A DNA stretch of 64,000 nucleotides from Aliiglaciecola sp. LCG003 (lineage in GTDB: Bacteria > Pseudomonadota > Gammaproteobacteria > Enterobacterales > Alteromonadaceae): positions 2,480,001 through 2,544,000 of the forward strand of contig NZ_CP128185.1 in NCBI RefSeq assembly GCF_030316135.1, written 5' to 3'. Positions 36,869 through 47,178 of the stretch are shown here, piece after piece (positions within the stretch are counted from its first letter, which is position 1; the number at the start of each line of letters is the position of its first letter). The notes beneath the pieces were generated by a model. The model did not search any database. It worked only from the letters and a program-made list of their open reading frames with translations, and was not told the DNA's origin. The position numbers and the translations under genes were made by a program.

Positions 36869-38056
36869 ATGTCCGCATCGCTTATTTTACATCCCGGCCG
36901 TGAAAAATCGCTGTTACGCAAGCATCCTTGGATCTTTGCCAGCGCGATTCAAGAATTCAAAGGAACCGTCAGAAGCGGTGATACGGTTGATATCCTTGAC
37001 TCCAATAATCAATTTTTAGCCCGAGGCGCTTGGTCACCGAAATCTCAAATACAGGCCCGAGTTTGGACCTTTGATAAAAATGAAATTATCGACAATGGTT
37101 TTTTTCGCCGCCGAATTGAACAAGCGATTGCGTTGCGCACCCCGATTATTGCTAAACATGGTTTAACAGGATATCGCATCGTGGCCGCAGAATCGGATGG
37201 CTTGCCGGGGATCACCATAGATAAATATGCTGATGTGATCGTATGCCAACTTTTGAGTGCGGGCGCTGAAAAGCACCGGGCTAAAATTCTATGGGCCCTG
37301 ACCAAGTGTTTTCCCGATTGTTCGGTGTTAGAGCGCAGTGATGTCGCCGTGCGCGAAAAAGAAGGGTTACCGCAATTGACTCAAGTATTACATGGCGATG
37401 TACCTGACGAAGTCGTCATCGAAGAAAATGGTATTAAAATAATTGTCGATCTAAATAAGGGGCACAAGACAGGATTCTATCTGGATCAACGAGATAACCG
37501 TCAAATTGCAGCCTCTTATGCCAAAGATAAAGAGGTATTAAATTGTTTTTGCTACACAGGCACATTCTCCAGTTATGCCCTGACGATGGGAGCGAAAAGC
37601 GTAGTTAATTTAGATGTTTCGGACAACGCACTCGCCACAGCTAAACGCAATATGGAAATCAATCAATTACCATTAGAAAAAGCTGAGTTCGTTAATCAGG
37701 ATGTATTTCAGGCACTGCGGGAATATCGAGATGCCGGAAGAAAATTTGATATGATCATACTCGATCCACCAAAATTCGTTGACTCTAAGGCATCGCTTAA
37801 CAGGGCATGTAGAGGGTACAAGGATATCAATATGCTGGCGATGCAGATCCTCAATCCTGGCGGGCTGTTGTTTACCTTTAGTTGCTCAGGTTTATTATCT
37901 TCGGATCTTTTTCAAAAAGTTGTGGCCGATGCGGCACTTGATGCTAACCGAACCATGCACTTCTTACAAAGATTAGGTCAAGCCCCAGACCATCCAGTGG
38001 CAAGTAATTATCCAGAAGGATTTTACCTAAAAGGCTTTGTTTGCCGAGTTGCCTAA
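36869..38056 (+). CDS. rlmI: 23S rRNA m5C1962 methyltransferase
   Basis: SAM-dependent methyltransferase of 395 residues that modifies C1962 of 23S rRNA. A PUA domain occupies about 1-80 ([18 protein letters not shown]), an EEHEE-like linker follows, and then a Rossmann domain. Motif I appears in [18 protein letters not shown], motif IV is LDPPKF, and motif VI is TFSCSG with a cysteine. All fit RlmI. Divergent from the quinone reductase gene. Confidence 0.95.
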   Translation: MSASLILHPGREKSLLRKHPWIFASAIQEFKGTVRSGDTVDILDSNNQFLARGAWSPKSQIQARVWTFDKNEIIDNGFFRRRIEQAIALRTPIIAKHGLTGYRIVAAESDGLPGITIDKYADVIVCQLLSAGAEKHRAKILWALTKCFPDCSVLERSDVAVREKEGLPQLTQVLHGDVPDEVVIEENGIKIIVDLNKGHKTGFYLDQRDNRQIAASYAKDKEVLNCFCYTGTFSSYALTMGAKSVVNLDVSDNALATAKRNMEINQLPLEKAEFVNQDVFQALREYRDAGRKFDMIILDPPKFVDSKASLNRACRGYKDINMLAMQILNPGGLLFTFSCSGLLSSDLFQKVVADAALDANRTMHFLQRLGQAPDHPVASNYPEGFYLKGFVCRVA

Positions 38057-38090
38057 GCCAACAGAGCCAATCTTCACAAGGCTAATTGGA

Positions 38091-38393
38091 TTATTTCATC
38101 TCGTTGATTTCAACACCAATTATACAACTAGAATCTGACACGCTGTCACATCTCACCACTTTTGCTTTAGCATTAAGTGATGGGATTTGGCTGCTTGTAG
38201 ACTCAATAGATACATCTACTCGGGTACCTATTTCAACGGATTGTTCTTCAACTTCGAATGACATGCCCGTCGCGCTGATATCCTTACACACTGCCTGCAG
38301 CGAACGAGTAGATTCATCATCGTGAACGGTCAACTCACAGGGTGAATTCAACATCATGCGAAAAAAGTTACGTTTATCGTCGTATCCCAGCAT
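38091..38393 (-). CDS. PilZ-domain protein, putative c-di-GMP receptor
   Basis: Single-domain PilZ protein of 100 residues. The c-di-GMP-binding parts are both present: an R-rich start (KRNFFRM, R-x3-R type) and DISATGMSFE (D-x-S-x2-G). Such proteins act as adaptors in motility, polysaccharide or virulence control; the partner here is unknown. Convergent with rlmI, upstream of nothing obvious. Confidence 0.87.
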   Translation of the reverse strand: MLGYDDKRNFFRMMLNSPCELTVHDDESTRSLQAVCKDISATGMSFEVEEQSVEIGTRVDVSIESTSSQIPSLNAKAKVVRCDSVSDSSCIIGVEINEMK

Positions 38394-38468
38394 TTTCTAC
38401 CTCAATTTAGCGAATTGTGTCCAATCACTTTTATAGGGTGCATTGTCTGCAAAGTCAACGATGTTTGC

Positions 38469-41400
38469 TTAAAATCCCTGCAATTGATTTTCAATCCGCT
38501 TAATAGAGATTGGAAAGGCGGTCCCTAACTGCTGCGCAAATAGTGACACACGCAATTCTTCGATCATCCATCTTATGGCTGCTAACGCATCTGGTATTGG
38601 CTTACCTTGTGGGATTTTTTGCAAGCTAACCTGATATTTGGCCTGAATTTTTTCGATGCTCAACTGATGCATACGATCCTTGTGTGGATCTATGGGTAGC
38701 TTCTCTAAACGCCGATCAATGCCATTAATATAACGATTCCAATCGTCTAGTCTTGCATAGCCAATTTGCGCCACGAATCCAGTAAACACTAATGAATTAA
38801 GATGTTGTTTAATATCCCCTTGGGCGCTGATCAAATCCAGTGATACTGAGCCTTTAAGACGTTTCTGAATTTTATGGGCTTGAGTCAGTCCAGTTTCTAC
38901 TTTTTCGGCAATTGCCAATACGCGATCATTGATTTCGCTGCGCACATACTCTCGTGCTTGCGCGAACAATTCAGGACTTCTTATCTCAGTTTGGTTCTGT
39001 TTCTGGAAACTGTCTAACAGACTGTCTATTCCAGCATCAATGCAATCATCGATTAAGTTTTGAATTTTGCCAAAGGGATTGAAGTAGAGCCCTAATTTAG
39101 CTTTATTGGGCAGTTTGTTTTGCAGATAATTAACCGGTGAAGTTATGTTCAACCTTATCAACTTGCGCAAGCCTATTTGATGCTGCGCTTGAGCTTTTTC
39201 CGGGGTGTCAAACAACTTGATCGCCACCCCAACTTTATCCGGTATCAGAGCAGGAAAAGCCCTTACTTCATAGCCTTGAGAGTTGTCTAGATACTCTTTT
39301 TCAAGGGTATCAAACGACCAATCCGTCAGCTCTTTCTGTTCCACCTCGGGACTCGCCGCTTGCTGAAGGGTTTGACTAACCTTACCTTTCAACGCCTGTT
39401 TGAGTTGATGTAGGTCACGGCTTTGTTGCAGCACCTTCCCCCTGCCATCGATGACGATAAAATTGAAACGTAAATGAACCGGCAGATTAAGCACATCCCA
39501 CTCATCCAACTCAACTTTGACCCCCGTCATTTTTAGAAGTTTTTGACTCAAGGACTCAATAAAAGGGAGCGGATGTCCACGCTTGTCAGTGTTCGCCATA
39601 TCATCCAAACAGGCATCCGCATAATTTGGAGCCGGCACAAAATTACGTCTGAGTCGCTTAGGCAATGATTTGATCAGCGTCATAATAAGTTCATGGCGAA
39701 AACCAGGGATCAGCCAATCAAATCCGCTTTCGTCTACCTGATTTAAAATGGGTAACGGAATTAGTACACTGACGCCATCATCAGCCTGATTGGGTTCAAA
39801 ACAGTATTGCAACGCTAAGGAAAGATTATTTTGCTGCCACACCTTAGGAAAGTTCCAATCATTTATGTCGGCTGCATCATGCTTTTTGAGTTGCTCCAAA
39901 TCGAACTTGAGATTTTCTTTGATAGCCTGATCCGTGCGCTTCCACCATTTACTAAAGCTTACTTCTGAACAAACATCAGCGGGCACAATGTGATCATAAA
40001 ATTCATATAGTGTCTGCTCGTCAACTAGTACATCACGGCGTCTAGATTGGGCTTCGAGCAAATGCACTTCATCAATCAAACTATGATTGAACTGCAAAAA
40101 TGGCATATTCAACTTGGTATCACCATTGATCAGCGCCTGACGAATAAATATTTCTCGACTTATCTGCAGATCGATTTGGCTATAGGACACCCGTCGATTA
40201 AACACAATTGCCAATCCAAACAACAAGACTTTTTCGAAAGCCTGCACCGCGCCGCGGCGTTTAGACCAAGATGGCTCACTATATTGATGTTTAGATAAAT
40301 GGCCGGCCAAAGGTTCTATCCATTCTGGCTCTATCTTGGCAGCGACTCGGCCGAATAAGCGCGAGGTTTCCACCAGTTCCGCAACCATGGTCCATTTCGG
40401 CGATTTACGGGCAAGGGCAGAACCGGGGAAAATAGCAAATTTACTGCTGCGTGCGCCTAAGAAGTCACTGTCTTTATCTTTAAAACCTACATGGGATAAC
40501 AAACCGGATAACAAAGCAGTATGTATGGCTTGATAATCCGCTTGATTAGCGTTGAGTCGAATGCCGATATCTACAATGGCCTTTTTTAGCTGGCTGACGA
40601 TGTCTTGCCATTCACGCATGCGGAGGTAGTTAATAAAATTTTGTTGGCACCATTTTCTTAGCTGACTTGATGACAAGGCTTGTTGCTGTGCTTTGAAACC
40701 GTTCCATAGATTGAGATAAGCAATAAAGTCAGATTGTTTATCTTCATATTCCTTGTGTTTTTCATCCGCTGCAGCGCGCTTTTCCTGAGGTCTCTCGCGT
40801 GGGTCCTGAATACTCAGGCCCGCAGAGATAATGATTAGTTCAGATACGCAAGATTGCTTAGCAGCTTCCACCACCATCCGACCATAACGAGGGTCTATGG
40901 GTAATTTGGCAATTTGGCGACCAATGTGGGTCAACACAGACTTACCATTGCGCTTCTCAATGGCTTGTAATTCTTCCAACAATCGAAAGCCATCGTTGAC
41001 GAAGCGGCTGTCTGGTGATTGCACAAAGGGAAAGGCTTGAATGCCACCTAAATTCAGCGACAACATTTGCAATATAACCGATGCTAAATTGGTGCGTAAA
41101 ATTTCAGGATCGGTAAATTCATCGCGGTTATTAAAATCCTCTTCTGAATACAATCTGATACAGATACCTTCAGATACTCGACCACAGCGCCCTGCCCGCT
41201 GATTCGCAGACGCTTGAGAAATCGCTTCAATGGGCAAGCGCTGAACCTTGCTGCGATAGCTATAGCGGGAAAGACGGGCAAACCCTGGGTCTATGACATA
41301 TTTGATGCCAGGCACAGTTAACGAGGTTTCAGCAACGTTGGTGGCCAACACTATGCGTCTAAGTCCATGGGGCTGAAAAATACGGTTTTGCTCTGCAACA

Positions 41401-42404
41401 GATAAACGCGCATACAAGGGTAGCACTTCGACCCCTTTAAATTGTCGACGTTTAAGGGCTTCTGCGGTATCTCTAATTTCCCGTTCACCACTGAGAAATA
41501 CCAACACATCATCTTTGGTTTCGCGGTTCAGCTCTTCAATAGCAGCGATAATACCTTGAGTTTGGTCAAGGGTTTGCTCAGCCTCATTCAGTGGCCGATA
41601 GCGCATTTCCACCGGATAAGTACGCCCACTTACTGAAATAATTGGCGCATTATCAAAGTGCTTTGAAAAACGTTCGGGATCAATAGTGGCAGAGGTAATG
41701 ATGACTTTGAGATCGGGACGCTTCGGGAGCATCTGCTTCAAATAGCCCAGAATAAAATCAATATTTAAGCTTCGTTCATGGGCCTCATCAATAATGATCG
41801 TATCGTATTGGTTTAACAATCGATCATTTTGAATCTCGGCTAGCAAGATACCATCAGTCATCAACTTCACATAAGTATCATCACTGACTTGATCAGAAAA
41901 GCGTATTTTGAAACCAACCTTACTACCTAGGGGCGTCTGTAATTCGTCCGCAATTCGGTTCGCTACAGTTCTGGCTGCCAGTCTTCTCGGCTGCGTGTGG
42001 CCAATAAGACCATCGATACCCCGGCCTACTTCGAGACATATTTTCGGGATTTGGGTAGTTTTACCCGAGCCGGTTTCACCGGCGATGATAACCACTTGGT
42101 TATCTCGGATCGCTTGGGCAATATCGTCTCTGTGCTCACTCACTGGCAGATCTGGGTAACTGATATGCGGCAGGTTATCAATGCGGGATTGACGCTTCTG
42201 CGCTGACATCTGGATCTCAGCCAACAACTTATCCAGCTTGGTGGCTAACTCAGAGGGTGCAGACTGTTGGAGACGCTGCAACTTTTTGCGCAGGTGAAAC
42301 CTATCAGCCCCCACACACAGTGAGATCCGCTGACGTAAGGAAGATAATAATTGTTGGTCTGTTTGAGCACTTTGAGACAAAGGAAACCTAGCTAAGATAA
42401 ACAA
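38469..42404 (-). CDS. hrpA: ATP-dependent RNA helicase HrpA
   Basis: DEAH-box helicase of about 1300 residues. Walker A is GETGSGKTT (109-117) and DEAH is at 206-209, followed by TSATIDPERF and the QRAGRCGR motif VI. The OB-fold and the long HrpA-specific C-terminal region are complete. It is the helicase implicated in ribosome rescue and mRNA processing in E. coli. No ATG is available: the longest frame uses TTG at 42404, and another TTG at 42380 has AGG at a suitable distance, so the exact start is open. Confidence 0.94.
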   Translation of the reverse strand: MFILARFPLSQSAQTDQQLLSSLRQRISLCVGADRFHLRKKLQRLQQSAPSELATKLDKLLAEIQMSAQKRQSRIDNLPHISYPDLPVSEHRDDIAQAIRDNQVVIIAGETGSGKTTQIPKICLEVGRGIDGLIGHTQPRRLAARTVANRIADELQTPLGSKVGFKIRFSDQVSDDTYVKLMTDGILLAEIQNDRLLNQYDTIIIDEAHERSLNIDFILGYLKQMLPKRPDLKVIITSATIDPERFSKHFDNAPIISVSGRTYPVEMRYRPLNEAEQTLDQTQGIIAAIEELNRETKDDVLVFLSGEREIRDTAEALKRRQFKGVEVLPLYARLSVAEQNRIFQPHGLRRIVLATNVAETSLTVPGIKYVIDPGFARLSRYSYRSKVQRLPIEAISQASANQRAGRCGRVSEGICIRLYSEEDFNNRDEFTDPEILRTNLASVILQMLSLNLGGIQAFPFVQSPDSRFVNDGFRLLEELQAIEKRNGKSVLTHIGRQIAKLPIDPRYGRMVVEAAKQSCVSELIIISAGLSIQDPRERPQEKRAAADEKHKEYEDKQSDFIAYLNLWNGFKAQQQALSSSQLRKWCQQNFINYLRMREWQDIVSQLKKAIVDIGIRLNANQADYQAIHTALLSGLLSHVGFKDKDSDFLGARSSKFAIFPGSALARKSPKWTMVAELVETSRLFGRVAAKIEPEWIEPLAGHLSKHQYSEPSWSKRRGAVQAFEKVLLFGLAIVFNRRVSYSQIDLQISREIFIRQALINGDTKLNMPFLQFNHSLIDEVHLLEAQSRRRDVLVDEQTLYEFYDHIVPADVCSEVSFSKWWKRTDQAIKENLKFDLEQLKKHDAADINDWNFPKVWQQNNLSLALQYCFEPNQADDGVSVLIPLPILNQVDESGFDWLIPGFRHELIMTLIKSLPKRLRRNFVPAPNYADACLDDMANTDKRGHPLPFIESLSQKLLKMTGVKVELDEWDVLNLPVHLRFNFIVIDGRGKVLQQSRDLHQLKQALKGKVSQTLQQAASPEVEQKELTDWSFDTLEKEYLDNSQGYEVRAFPALIPDKVGVAIKLFDTPEKAQAQHQIGLRKLIRLNITSPVNYLQNKLPNKAKLGLYFNPFGKIQNLIDDCIDAGIDSLLDSFQKQNQTEIRSPELFAQAREYVRSEINDRVLAIAEKVETGLTQAHKIQKRLKGSVSLDLISAQGDIKQHLNSLVFTGFVAQIGYARLDDWNRYINGIDRRLEKLPIDPHKDRMHQLSIEKIQAKYQVSLQKIPQGKPIPDALAAIRWMIEELRVSLFAQQLGTAFPISIKRIENQLQGF

Positions 42405-42705
42405 AATCCGCTGGATCCTAGAAGAATACGCACAAAATTACCAGAATTGCCGGCCCGTTAAGCCTCACTTTCAGCTGAAATTTGCAGGAATCCCTCAGGG
42501 ATACAAGAAATTACATAGGATAATCATAGCCTTAGCTGATAAAACAAGAGAATTTAGGTTTTGACTAAGTTGATATATTTATTCTGCTTGTTGCTATGGA
42601 TTGAGTTTATTTTGCGCCAATTAGCATAACGGCAGTAAAACCTGCTGCTATGCTGATCTTTTAAATCACTTTAACACCTTGCCAAGGTGGGACCTAGGCG
42701 ATTTT
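42405..42705. other. Gene-free gap between hrpA and the CBS gene
   Basis: 301 bases with no credible frame. CACCTTG and CAAGGTG form a near-continuous palindrome at 42675-42689. An imperfect hairpin (AGCATA with TATGCT and an inner GCAG with CTGC) spans 42623-42654. Either could end the CBS transcript; the rest must hold the hrpA promoter. Confidence 0.4.
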
Positions 42706-43179
42706 CTAAGTGCGCTTGTAACCATCTCGCAGTTGTATATCAATGGCATATAACACATCTGCTCGGCTTATTGTGCCAAGGAAATAGCCGTCATCATCTA
42801 CCACAGGATAGACTTTGGGTTTTTCTTTTAGTATTCGCTGAGCAACCTCAAGAATTGAGTCGTATTCTTTAACCGACAAAACTTCCGTGCGCATAATATC
42901 TTTCACCCGAGCGACCTGTTCGCGATAATAGCTGCTGGTAATCATCCGTTCAATGCAATCTTGTTCGGATAAAAATCCCACCACCTTTCGACGTGAGTCC
43001 AGCACTGCGCTACCTGATTGCGTTCCAGTTAATAAACGTTCTACAGCCTCAGCTACTGGCATTTCAGTAGTGAAGGTAACGGGACGACGATTCATATAAT
43101 GACTGACTTTTAATGACTCCACTAAGCCTCCTGTTTGGCAAACTCTTAAGTTTCGACCTGCTACTTTAAAGATAGTCAT
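42706..43179 (-). CDS. Tandem CBS-domain protein
   Basis: Protein of 157 residues built of two CBS motifs (about 25-85, VSHYMNRRPVTFTTEMPVAE; and 90-150, VKDIMRTEVLSVKEYDSI). CBS pairs bind adenosyl nucleotides and act as regulatory modules. There is no attached catalytic domain. Function not deducible from context. Confidence 0.88.
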   Translation of the reverse strand: MTIFKVAGRNLRVCQTGGLVESLKVSHYMNRRPVTFTTEMPVAEAVERLLTGTQSGSAVLDSRRKVVGFLSEQDCIERMITSSYYREQVARVKDIMRTEVLSVKEYDSILEVAQRILKEKPKVYPVVDDDGYFLGTISRADVLYAIDIQLRDGYKRT

Positions 43180-43386
43180 AACTGCTTAAAAAACCTAACT
43201 TATTCAATACTTTTTAACGAAAATAAAAGCGAACAGGCCGGTTTGCACTAAAAACAGCCTAAAATCCCTTCGATAGCGGCTTGTTGGCAATAACTGAGAT
43301 TGTGTTTAGCCGCTAAATCTGTTCAGATATGACTATCAAGATCAACACGTTTCCGCCCGCTGAGGCTGTTCAACAAGGCACACGAT

Positions 43387-44817
43387 TTGACCGATACTAT
43401 TTTGTGGCACGACTATGAAACCTGGGGGGTAAATCCGCAAAAGGATTTTCCGAGTCAGTTCGCCGCTATCAGAACCGACTTAGAGCTTAACCCGATCGAA
43501 AAACCTCTCAATTGGTATTGCCAGATACCCAATGACTACCTACCTCATCCTCAAGCAGCGCTAATCACCGGTATCACGCCCCAATTGACCCTGCGTGATG
43601 GGGTCAGCGAAGCAGAATTTATCCGAAAAATTCAATTGGAAATGGCCCGGCCAAATACCTGCACTGCAGGATATAACAGCATTAGGTTTGATGATGAAGT
43701 AACGCGCAACAGTTTGTACCGAAATTTGTATGATCCTTACGCCAGAGAATGGCAAAACGGAAATAGTCGATGGGATATAATCGATCTAGTCCGAGCCTGC
43801 TATGCACTGAGGCCAGAAGGCATCAATTGGGTATATAAAGAAGATGGTTCACCTAGTTTTAAATTAGATCAGCTTACGCAAGCAAATGATATTTCCCATC
43901 AGGACGCTCATGATGCATTGTCTGATGTAACGGCCACCATTGCATTGGCGAAATTAATCAAACAAAAACAACCTAAACTATTCCAATACGTCTTTGACCT
44001 TCGACGAAAACAAGCAGTGGGTCAGCATATTGACATTCAGAATATGGTGCCCTTGGTACATATCTCTTCAAAATTACCTGCTATCAACGGGTGCTGTACG
44101 TGGATAGTCCCTGTTGCCTACCACCCTACAAATAAAAATGCGGTAATCTGTCTTAATTTGGCCCTTGACCCGAGTCCGCTTTTTAATATGACGGCAGAGC
44201 AAATCAAGGCAAAACTCTATCAAGCATCTCATTTATTAGATGAGGGTGAACAGCGTTTGCCAATTAAATTAATCCATTTGAATAAGTGTCCTATTATCGC
44301 GCCGGCCAAAACCCTAAGCGAGGAAAATGCTGAGCGACTGCAGATTGACCGGCAACGTTGTTTAAAACATCTTGCATTAATAAAAGCACAACCCTCGCTG
44401 GCTAATCTGTTAAGTGAGATGTATCAATTAGAAGAGCAAGCTCGCAATACACCAGATGTGGATTTCGCACTCTATACAGGGGGGTTTATCAGTGATCGTG
44501 ACCGTAAAACATTGCACCAGATCCACGACACACCTGAAATGCACTTAGCAGCCAAAGATTGGCAATTTGAAGATGCTCGACTCAGCACTATGTTATTTCG
44601 CTACCGCGCTCGCAATTTTGCCAATACCTTAGATGAAGCAGAAGTACTAAAATGGCAGCGCCATCGGGAGTACCGTTTGACCGACCCTGACTCTCCAGCA
44701 AGTATAAAACTTTCTGAATATATCCAACAGCTTGAAGTGTTATCTGAAGCCAATCAGAACAACCCTGACAAGCAAGCGATTTTACGAGCGCTGTATGATT
44801 ATGCAGAAAATCTTTAA
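43387..44817 (+). CDS. sbcB: Exodeoxyribonuclease I
   Basis: Single-strand 3'-5' exonuclease of 476 residues, used in recombination and mismatch repair. The DEDDh set starts with HDYETWG (D9, E11), and HDALSDVTATIAL carries the late H and D. The SH3-like and C-terminal domains are complete. The start is TTG at 43387: there is no in-frame ATG downstream of the stop at 43330, and AAGG (43375-43378) lies eight bases before the TTG. Confidence 0.93.
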   Translation: MTDTILWHDYETWGVNPQKDFPSQFAAIRTDLELNPIEKPLNWYCQIPNDYLPHPQAALITGITPQLTLRDGVSEAEFIRKIQLEMARPNTCTAGYNSIRFDDEVTRNSLYRNLYDPYAREWQNGNSRWDIIDLVRACYALRPEGINWVYKEDGSPSFKLDQLTQANDISHQDAHDALSDVTATIALAKLIKQKQPKLFQYVFDLRRKQAVGQHIDIQNMVPLVHISSKLPAINGCCTWIVPVAYHPTNKNAVICLNLALDPSPLFNMTAEQIKAKLYQASHLLDEGEQRLPIKLIHLNKCPIIAPAKTLSEENAERLQIDRQRCLKHLALIKAQPSLANLLSEMYQLEEQARNTPDVDFALYTGGFISDRDRKTLHQIHDTPEMHLAAKDWQFEDARLSTMLFRYRARNFANTLDEAEVLKWQRHREYRLTDPDSPASIKLSEYIQQLEVLSEANQNNPDKQAILRALYDYAENL

Positions 44818-44900
44818 ACAACAACGAAATTAGTTATATATTTGGTAAAATAGTCGATATGGTATTGACGCGTTAATTTTTAATACTTCCGGTGGTATGA

Positions 44901-46556
44901 ATGAAAGGGATAGATTTTCAACTCGACGACTCCAAAAAATACTTGAATGTGGTGATAATGCCACAGGAAGTTCCTGGGAAGTTGGACGTAAAAACACTGA
45001 TTAAGCTTCTTAAAAACAGTGAGTTTCGCAACTGTGACTTTTCCGAAGACGACATCACCAATGCTTACAATCAGTATTCCAAAGCGAAAGCAGAAAAAAC
45101 CCCCTATCCGATAAAGGTCAATATTGCCGAGTTAAAAGATGCGGTAATTAAGTTTCGTATCGAAGATAACGATATGGTTGCATCTTTGAGTATCACCACT
45201 GCCTTTGGCGGTCATTCACCATCACCGAAAGAATTACTCAAAATAGCCGCTGAGAAAGGCATTAAACGCGGGTTAAGTAAAAAACGTTTACGTACCATGG
45301 CTATTCAAGCCAAGAAAGCCGCACCTGGAGAAGTCGTAGAAGACGTTGTTGCTAAAGGCCTTCCAGTTAAAAACGGCAAAGAATCCAAGCTCAAACCACT
45401 AGTACCTAATGCCTTAGAGCGTATCCTCAAACCTCAAACATCTGGTGTTAGCCGCGTCGATATGCGTAATTTAGGTGACGTCATCTGTGTCAAAGCTGGC
45501 GCGGAAATTTTACGCCGTCAGCCTCCGACCAAAGGACGCAATGGTTACACCGTTAAAGGCACTCCGTTAGTTTCAAAACCTGGTGGTTGGGTCAAATTCA
45601 GACCAGGTGATGGAACAAAAATCAGCGATCATGACGAAAATCTATATATTGCTGCGATCACCGGTATGCCGAAATTTCAAAATGATAAAATGTGGGTTGA
45701 TGATACCTTTATTTGTAAAGGCGTAAATGTAGGTACAGGTAACATCAAATTTGATGGCGCCGTTTTAGTCAACGGCGATGTTACTGAAAAGATGGAAATT
45801 ACTGCCAGTGGTGATGTGACGGTAAATGGTTTTGTCGAATCTGCCACCATTATTGCCGGAGGTGACATCATCATTACCGAAGGTGCCATGGGGAAAGTAA
45901 ACGAAAACAGCACAGAATTCAGTACTAAATTAATTGCCGACGGTGGTATTCACGTTCAACACGGACAAGGACTTAACATCAAATGTAAAGGCAATGTCAC
46001 CATTGGTCGACAACTGGCTTACAGTAAAATTGAATGTGGCGGCAGCGTTATTGTTGGTCCCATTGACAAGCCAAACGGTAACCTCTTTGCCTGTGATATC
46101 CAATGCAATGCTGAGATTATCGCCGGTACCTTAGGAGCCGTTTCAGGCAGCCACCTAAACATAGATTTCAGCCCGGGTTTTAACAATTTAATGGAACGCA
46201 AAGACACCATTGATGAATTACTCGATCAGATGCGTAGCAATAACGTGCGGCATAATGACAAGATGGACTTGATCCGCAGTAAGAAAATCCATCCTGATTT
46301 ACGCCGCAAATTGCAAGAAGCAGAAGAGTTGATTAAAAATGAAAATCAGCTTTTGGAGTGGCTGGAAGCCAAAGCAGAATTAATGAAATACGCCAAAGAT
46401 GCGTATCAGCAAGACATAATGTTGGTGGCAAATAAGCGTCTCTATGCAGGCGTAGTGGTAAAACTCAACAATCGCACTTGGCGGGCGGAGCGAGAGTACG
46501 CAAAAGCGAAAATCCATTATGAAGGCCACCAATGGAACTACGTCCCTCTAGTGTGA
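44901..46556 (+). CDS. FapA-family protein (DUF342)
   Basis: Cytoplasmic protein of 551 residues matching DUF342/FapA. An N-terminal domain (about 1-200) is followed by a right-handed beta-helix rich in G-x-V/I repeats (for example NIKFDGAVLVNGDV, MEITASGDVTVNGFV), and a coiled coil at about 430-500. Family members are linked to polymer-sensing or flagellar and polar functions in some gammaproteobacteria, but the role is not settled. Monocistronic, with a hairpin at 46571. Confidence 0.85.
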   Translation: MKGIDFQLDDSKKYLNVVIMPQEVPGKLDVKTLIKLLKNSEFRNCDFSEDDITNAYNQYSKAKAEKTPYPIKVNIAELKDAVIKFRIEDNDMVASLSITTAFGGHSPSPKELLKIAAEKGIKRGLSKKRLRTMAIQAKKAAPGEVVEDVVAKGLPVKNGKESKLKPLVPNALERILKPQTSGVSRVDMRNLGDVICVKAGAEILRRQPPTKGRNGYTVKGTPLVSKPGGWVKFRPGDGTKISDHDENLYIAAITGMPKFQNDKMWVDDTFICKGVNVGTGNIKFDGAVLVNGDVTEKMEITASGDVTVNGFVESATIIAGGDIIITEGAMGKVNENSTEFSTKLIADGGIHVQHGQGLNIKCKGNVTIGRQLAYSKIECGGSVIVGPIDKPNGNLFACDIQCNAEIIAGTLGAVSGSHLNIDFSPGFNNLMERKDTIDELLDQMRSNNVRHNDKMDLIRSKKIHPDLRRKLQEAEELIKNENQLLEWLEAKAELMKYAKDAYQQDIMLVANKRLYAGVVVKLNNRTWRAEREYAKAKIHYEGHQWNYVPLV

Positions 46557-46570
46557 TTTAGTCAGTTAAT

Positions 46571-46596
46571 GTGGGCCTATGTATTTTTAGGCCCGC
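46571..46596 (+). terminator. Hairpin after the FapA-like gene
   Basis: GGGCCTA (46573-46579) and TAGGCCC (46588-46594) form a seven-pair stem 16 bases after the stop codon; the loop holds the T run. Confidence 0.5.
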
Positions 46597-46673
46597 AACA
46601 TTTGAATATAATTGTTGATCCGGTGTCAAAAAGCCTCAATATACCCTTCTAATATATTAATTGAGATTCATCT

Positions 46674-47156
46674 ATGCCTAGCACTATTTACGAATTCGAC
46701 ATGCCCCTTAACAATGGACAAAAAAAATCCCTAGCTGACTATAAGCAACAGGTAGTATTGATTGTTAATACAGCGAGTAAATGTGGTTTTACTCCGCAAT
46801 ATACTGGCTTGCAGGCTATGCACGAAAAGTTCAAAGATCGTGGATTTGAAGTGCTTGGCTTTCCTTGTGATCAATTTGGTCATCAAGAACCTGGTGATGA
46901 TAGCGAGATCGAACAATTCTGTTCGCTTAATTACAATGTTGATTTCCCATTATTCAAAAAAACGGATGTGAATGGCAAAAATGCATCGCCTTTTTTCGAT
47001 TTCCTAAAGTCCGAAGCTCCGGGTTTATTAGGCAGTAAAAGTATAAAGTGGAACTTCACCAAGTTTTTAGTCAATAGAGACGGCAAAGTGATTGCACGAT
47101 ATGCACCTAAAACCAAGCCTGAAGATATCGAAAAAGACATCGAAAAACTTTTATGA
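46674..47156 (+). CDS. Glutathione peroxidase (cysteine type)
   Basis: Thiol peroxidase of 160 residues of the GPx family. The active-site cysteine is in NTASKCGFTPQY, in place of selenocysteine, and the Gln and Trp partners appear in GFPCDQFGHQEPG and SIKWNFTKFLV. Bacterial members often use thioredoxin rather than glutathione. ldhA starts 22 bases downstream, so the two are likely co-transcribed. Confidence 0.94.
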   Translation: MPSTIYEFDMPLNNGQKKSLADYKQQVVLIVNTASKCGFTPQYTGLQAMHEKFKDRGFEVLGFPCDQFGHQEPGDDSEIEQFCSLNYNVDFPLFKKTDVNGKNASPFFDFLKSEAPGLLGSKSIKWNFTKFLVNRDGKVIARYAPKTKPEDIEKDIEKLL

Positions 47157-47178
47157 ACCATTGCCAGCAGATAACGTC

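Noticed and set aside
36781..36921. 47-residue N-terminal extension of the quinone reductase
   Set aside because: It has no family match and overlaps the start of rlmI; ATG 36780 fits the family.
38086..38325. Plus-strand frame of 79 codons after rlmI
   Set aside because: It is antisense to the PilZ gene, whose conserved motifs settle the coding strand.
47092..47178. N-terminal extension of ldhA
   Set aside because: It overlaps the glutathione peroxidase gene, and LdhA homologues start at the MKTLLFSTK position.
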